Below, one piece after another: positions 63,963-64,000 of a stretch of 64,000 bases of DNA (positions are counted from its first letter, which is position 1; the number at the start of each line of letters is the position of its first letter). Below the pieces are notes generated by a model. The model was not told the DNA's origin. It saw nothing but the letters and a program-made list of their open reading frames with translations, and ran no database searches. The translations under genes were made by a program, and so were the position numbers. The stretch comes from Vespula vulgaris (Eukaryota > Arthropoda > Insecta > Hymenoptera > Vespidae), in the NCBI RefSeq assembly GCF_905475345.1, contig NC_066600.1, positions 2,365,001 through 2,429,000 on the forward strand. Reading direction: 5' to 3'.

Positions 63963-64000
63963 ATGTGGTAGAATGGGGAAAGAAGGGGGGAAGGAGGGGG

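Larger units (their letters stand above)
63309..64000 (+). other. dac 3' UTR or start of a further intron
   Basis: AT-rich to 63660, then a more complex stretch (63665-63880) and a G-rich end (63940-64000). Whether this is transcribed UTR or intron depends on the exon F donor. Confidence 0.5.

Noticed and set aside
1..64000. CRISPR array, prokaryotic operon or phage module
   Set aside because: The spliced dac exons, large introns and microsatellites show this is animal nuclear DNA; the repeats are simple or transposon-like, with no spaced identical repeats.

Overview
The window looks like insect nuclear DNA and is filled almost entirely by the 3' part of one gene, the retinal-determination and limb-patterning regulator dachshund (dac, the DACH1/2 orthologue), on the + strand. 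Six coding exons can be joined (1052-1128, 3062-3232, 8386-8610, 26456-26539, 61597-61743, 63051-63308), giving 962 nt or about 320 residues. They include the whole conserved C-terminal coiled-coil (Dachbox-C / DD2): S-S-T-E-T-L-L-R-N-I-Q-G-L-L-K-V-A, then A-E-L-K-M-D-V-L-R-E-R-E-V-K-D-S-L-E, then Y-Q-K-R-L-K-K-E-R-R-A-R-K-R-L-Q-E-Q-L. The 5' part (promoter, Dachbox-N/DD1) lies upstream of base 1. The stop codon is either the TAG at 63332-63334 or lies beyond the window. Every intron in the window is phase 1, so every internal exon is a multiple of three. A small AT-rich insect genome with undepleted CpG, dense (CT)n/(GA)n and (TCG)n microsatellites and a dac locus of more than 60 kb suggests a hymenopteran (bee, wasp or ant). 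That is inference; no sequence comparison could be run. || Layout: 1-1051 end of an upstream intron; 1129-3061 intron with one short TA-flanked terminal-inverted-repeat element (2057-2255); 3233-8385 intron with a five-copy minisatellite-like motif, a ~360-bp direct duplication whose reading frame is kept in both copies (3480-3799 and 3840-4205), and a complex island at 6600-7060; 8611-26455 a 17.8-kb intron and 26540-61596 a 35-kb intron, both cutting the coiled-coil-coding region; 61744-63050 a short intron; 63309-64000 final intron or 3' UTR. || The giant introns alternate microsatellite-rich DNA with 100-500-bp islands of high-complexity sequence rich in homeodomain (TAATTA), GCCAT (Pho-core) and other motifs. 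These are the best candidates for dac enhancers or Polycomb response elements. No second protein-coding gene, rRNA or tRNA was recognised. Nearly all other open frames are translations of CT/GA, AT, GAA or TCG repeats. || Points most worth following: two MITE-like elements, a solo hAT-like terminus, the frame-preserving tandem duplication in intron 2, a 13-bp GCCAT-containing motif repeated beside GA tracts at 58.7 and 60.3 kb, several perfect palindromes in complex islands, intronic G-quadruplex motifs, and possible alternative C-termini produced by reading through two GTCAGT donors.
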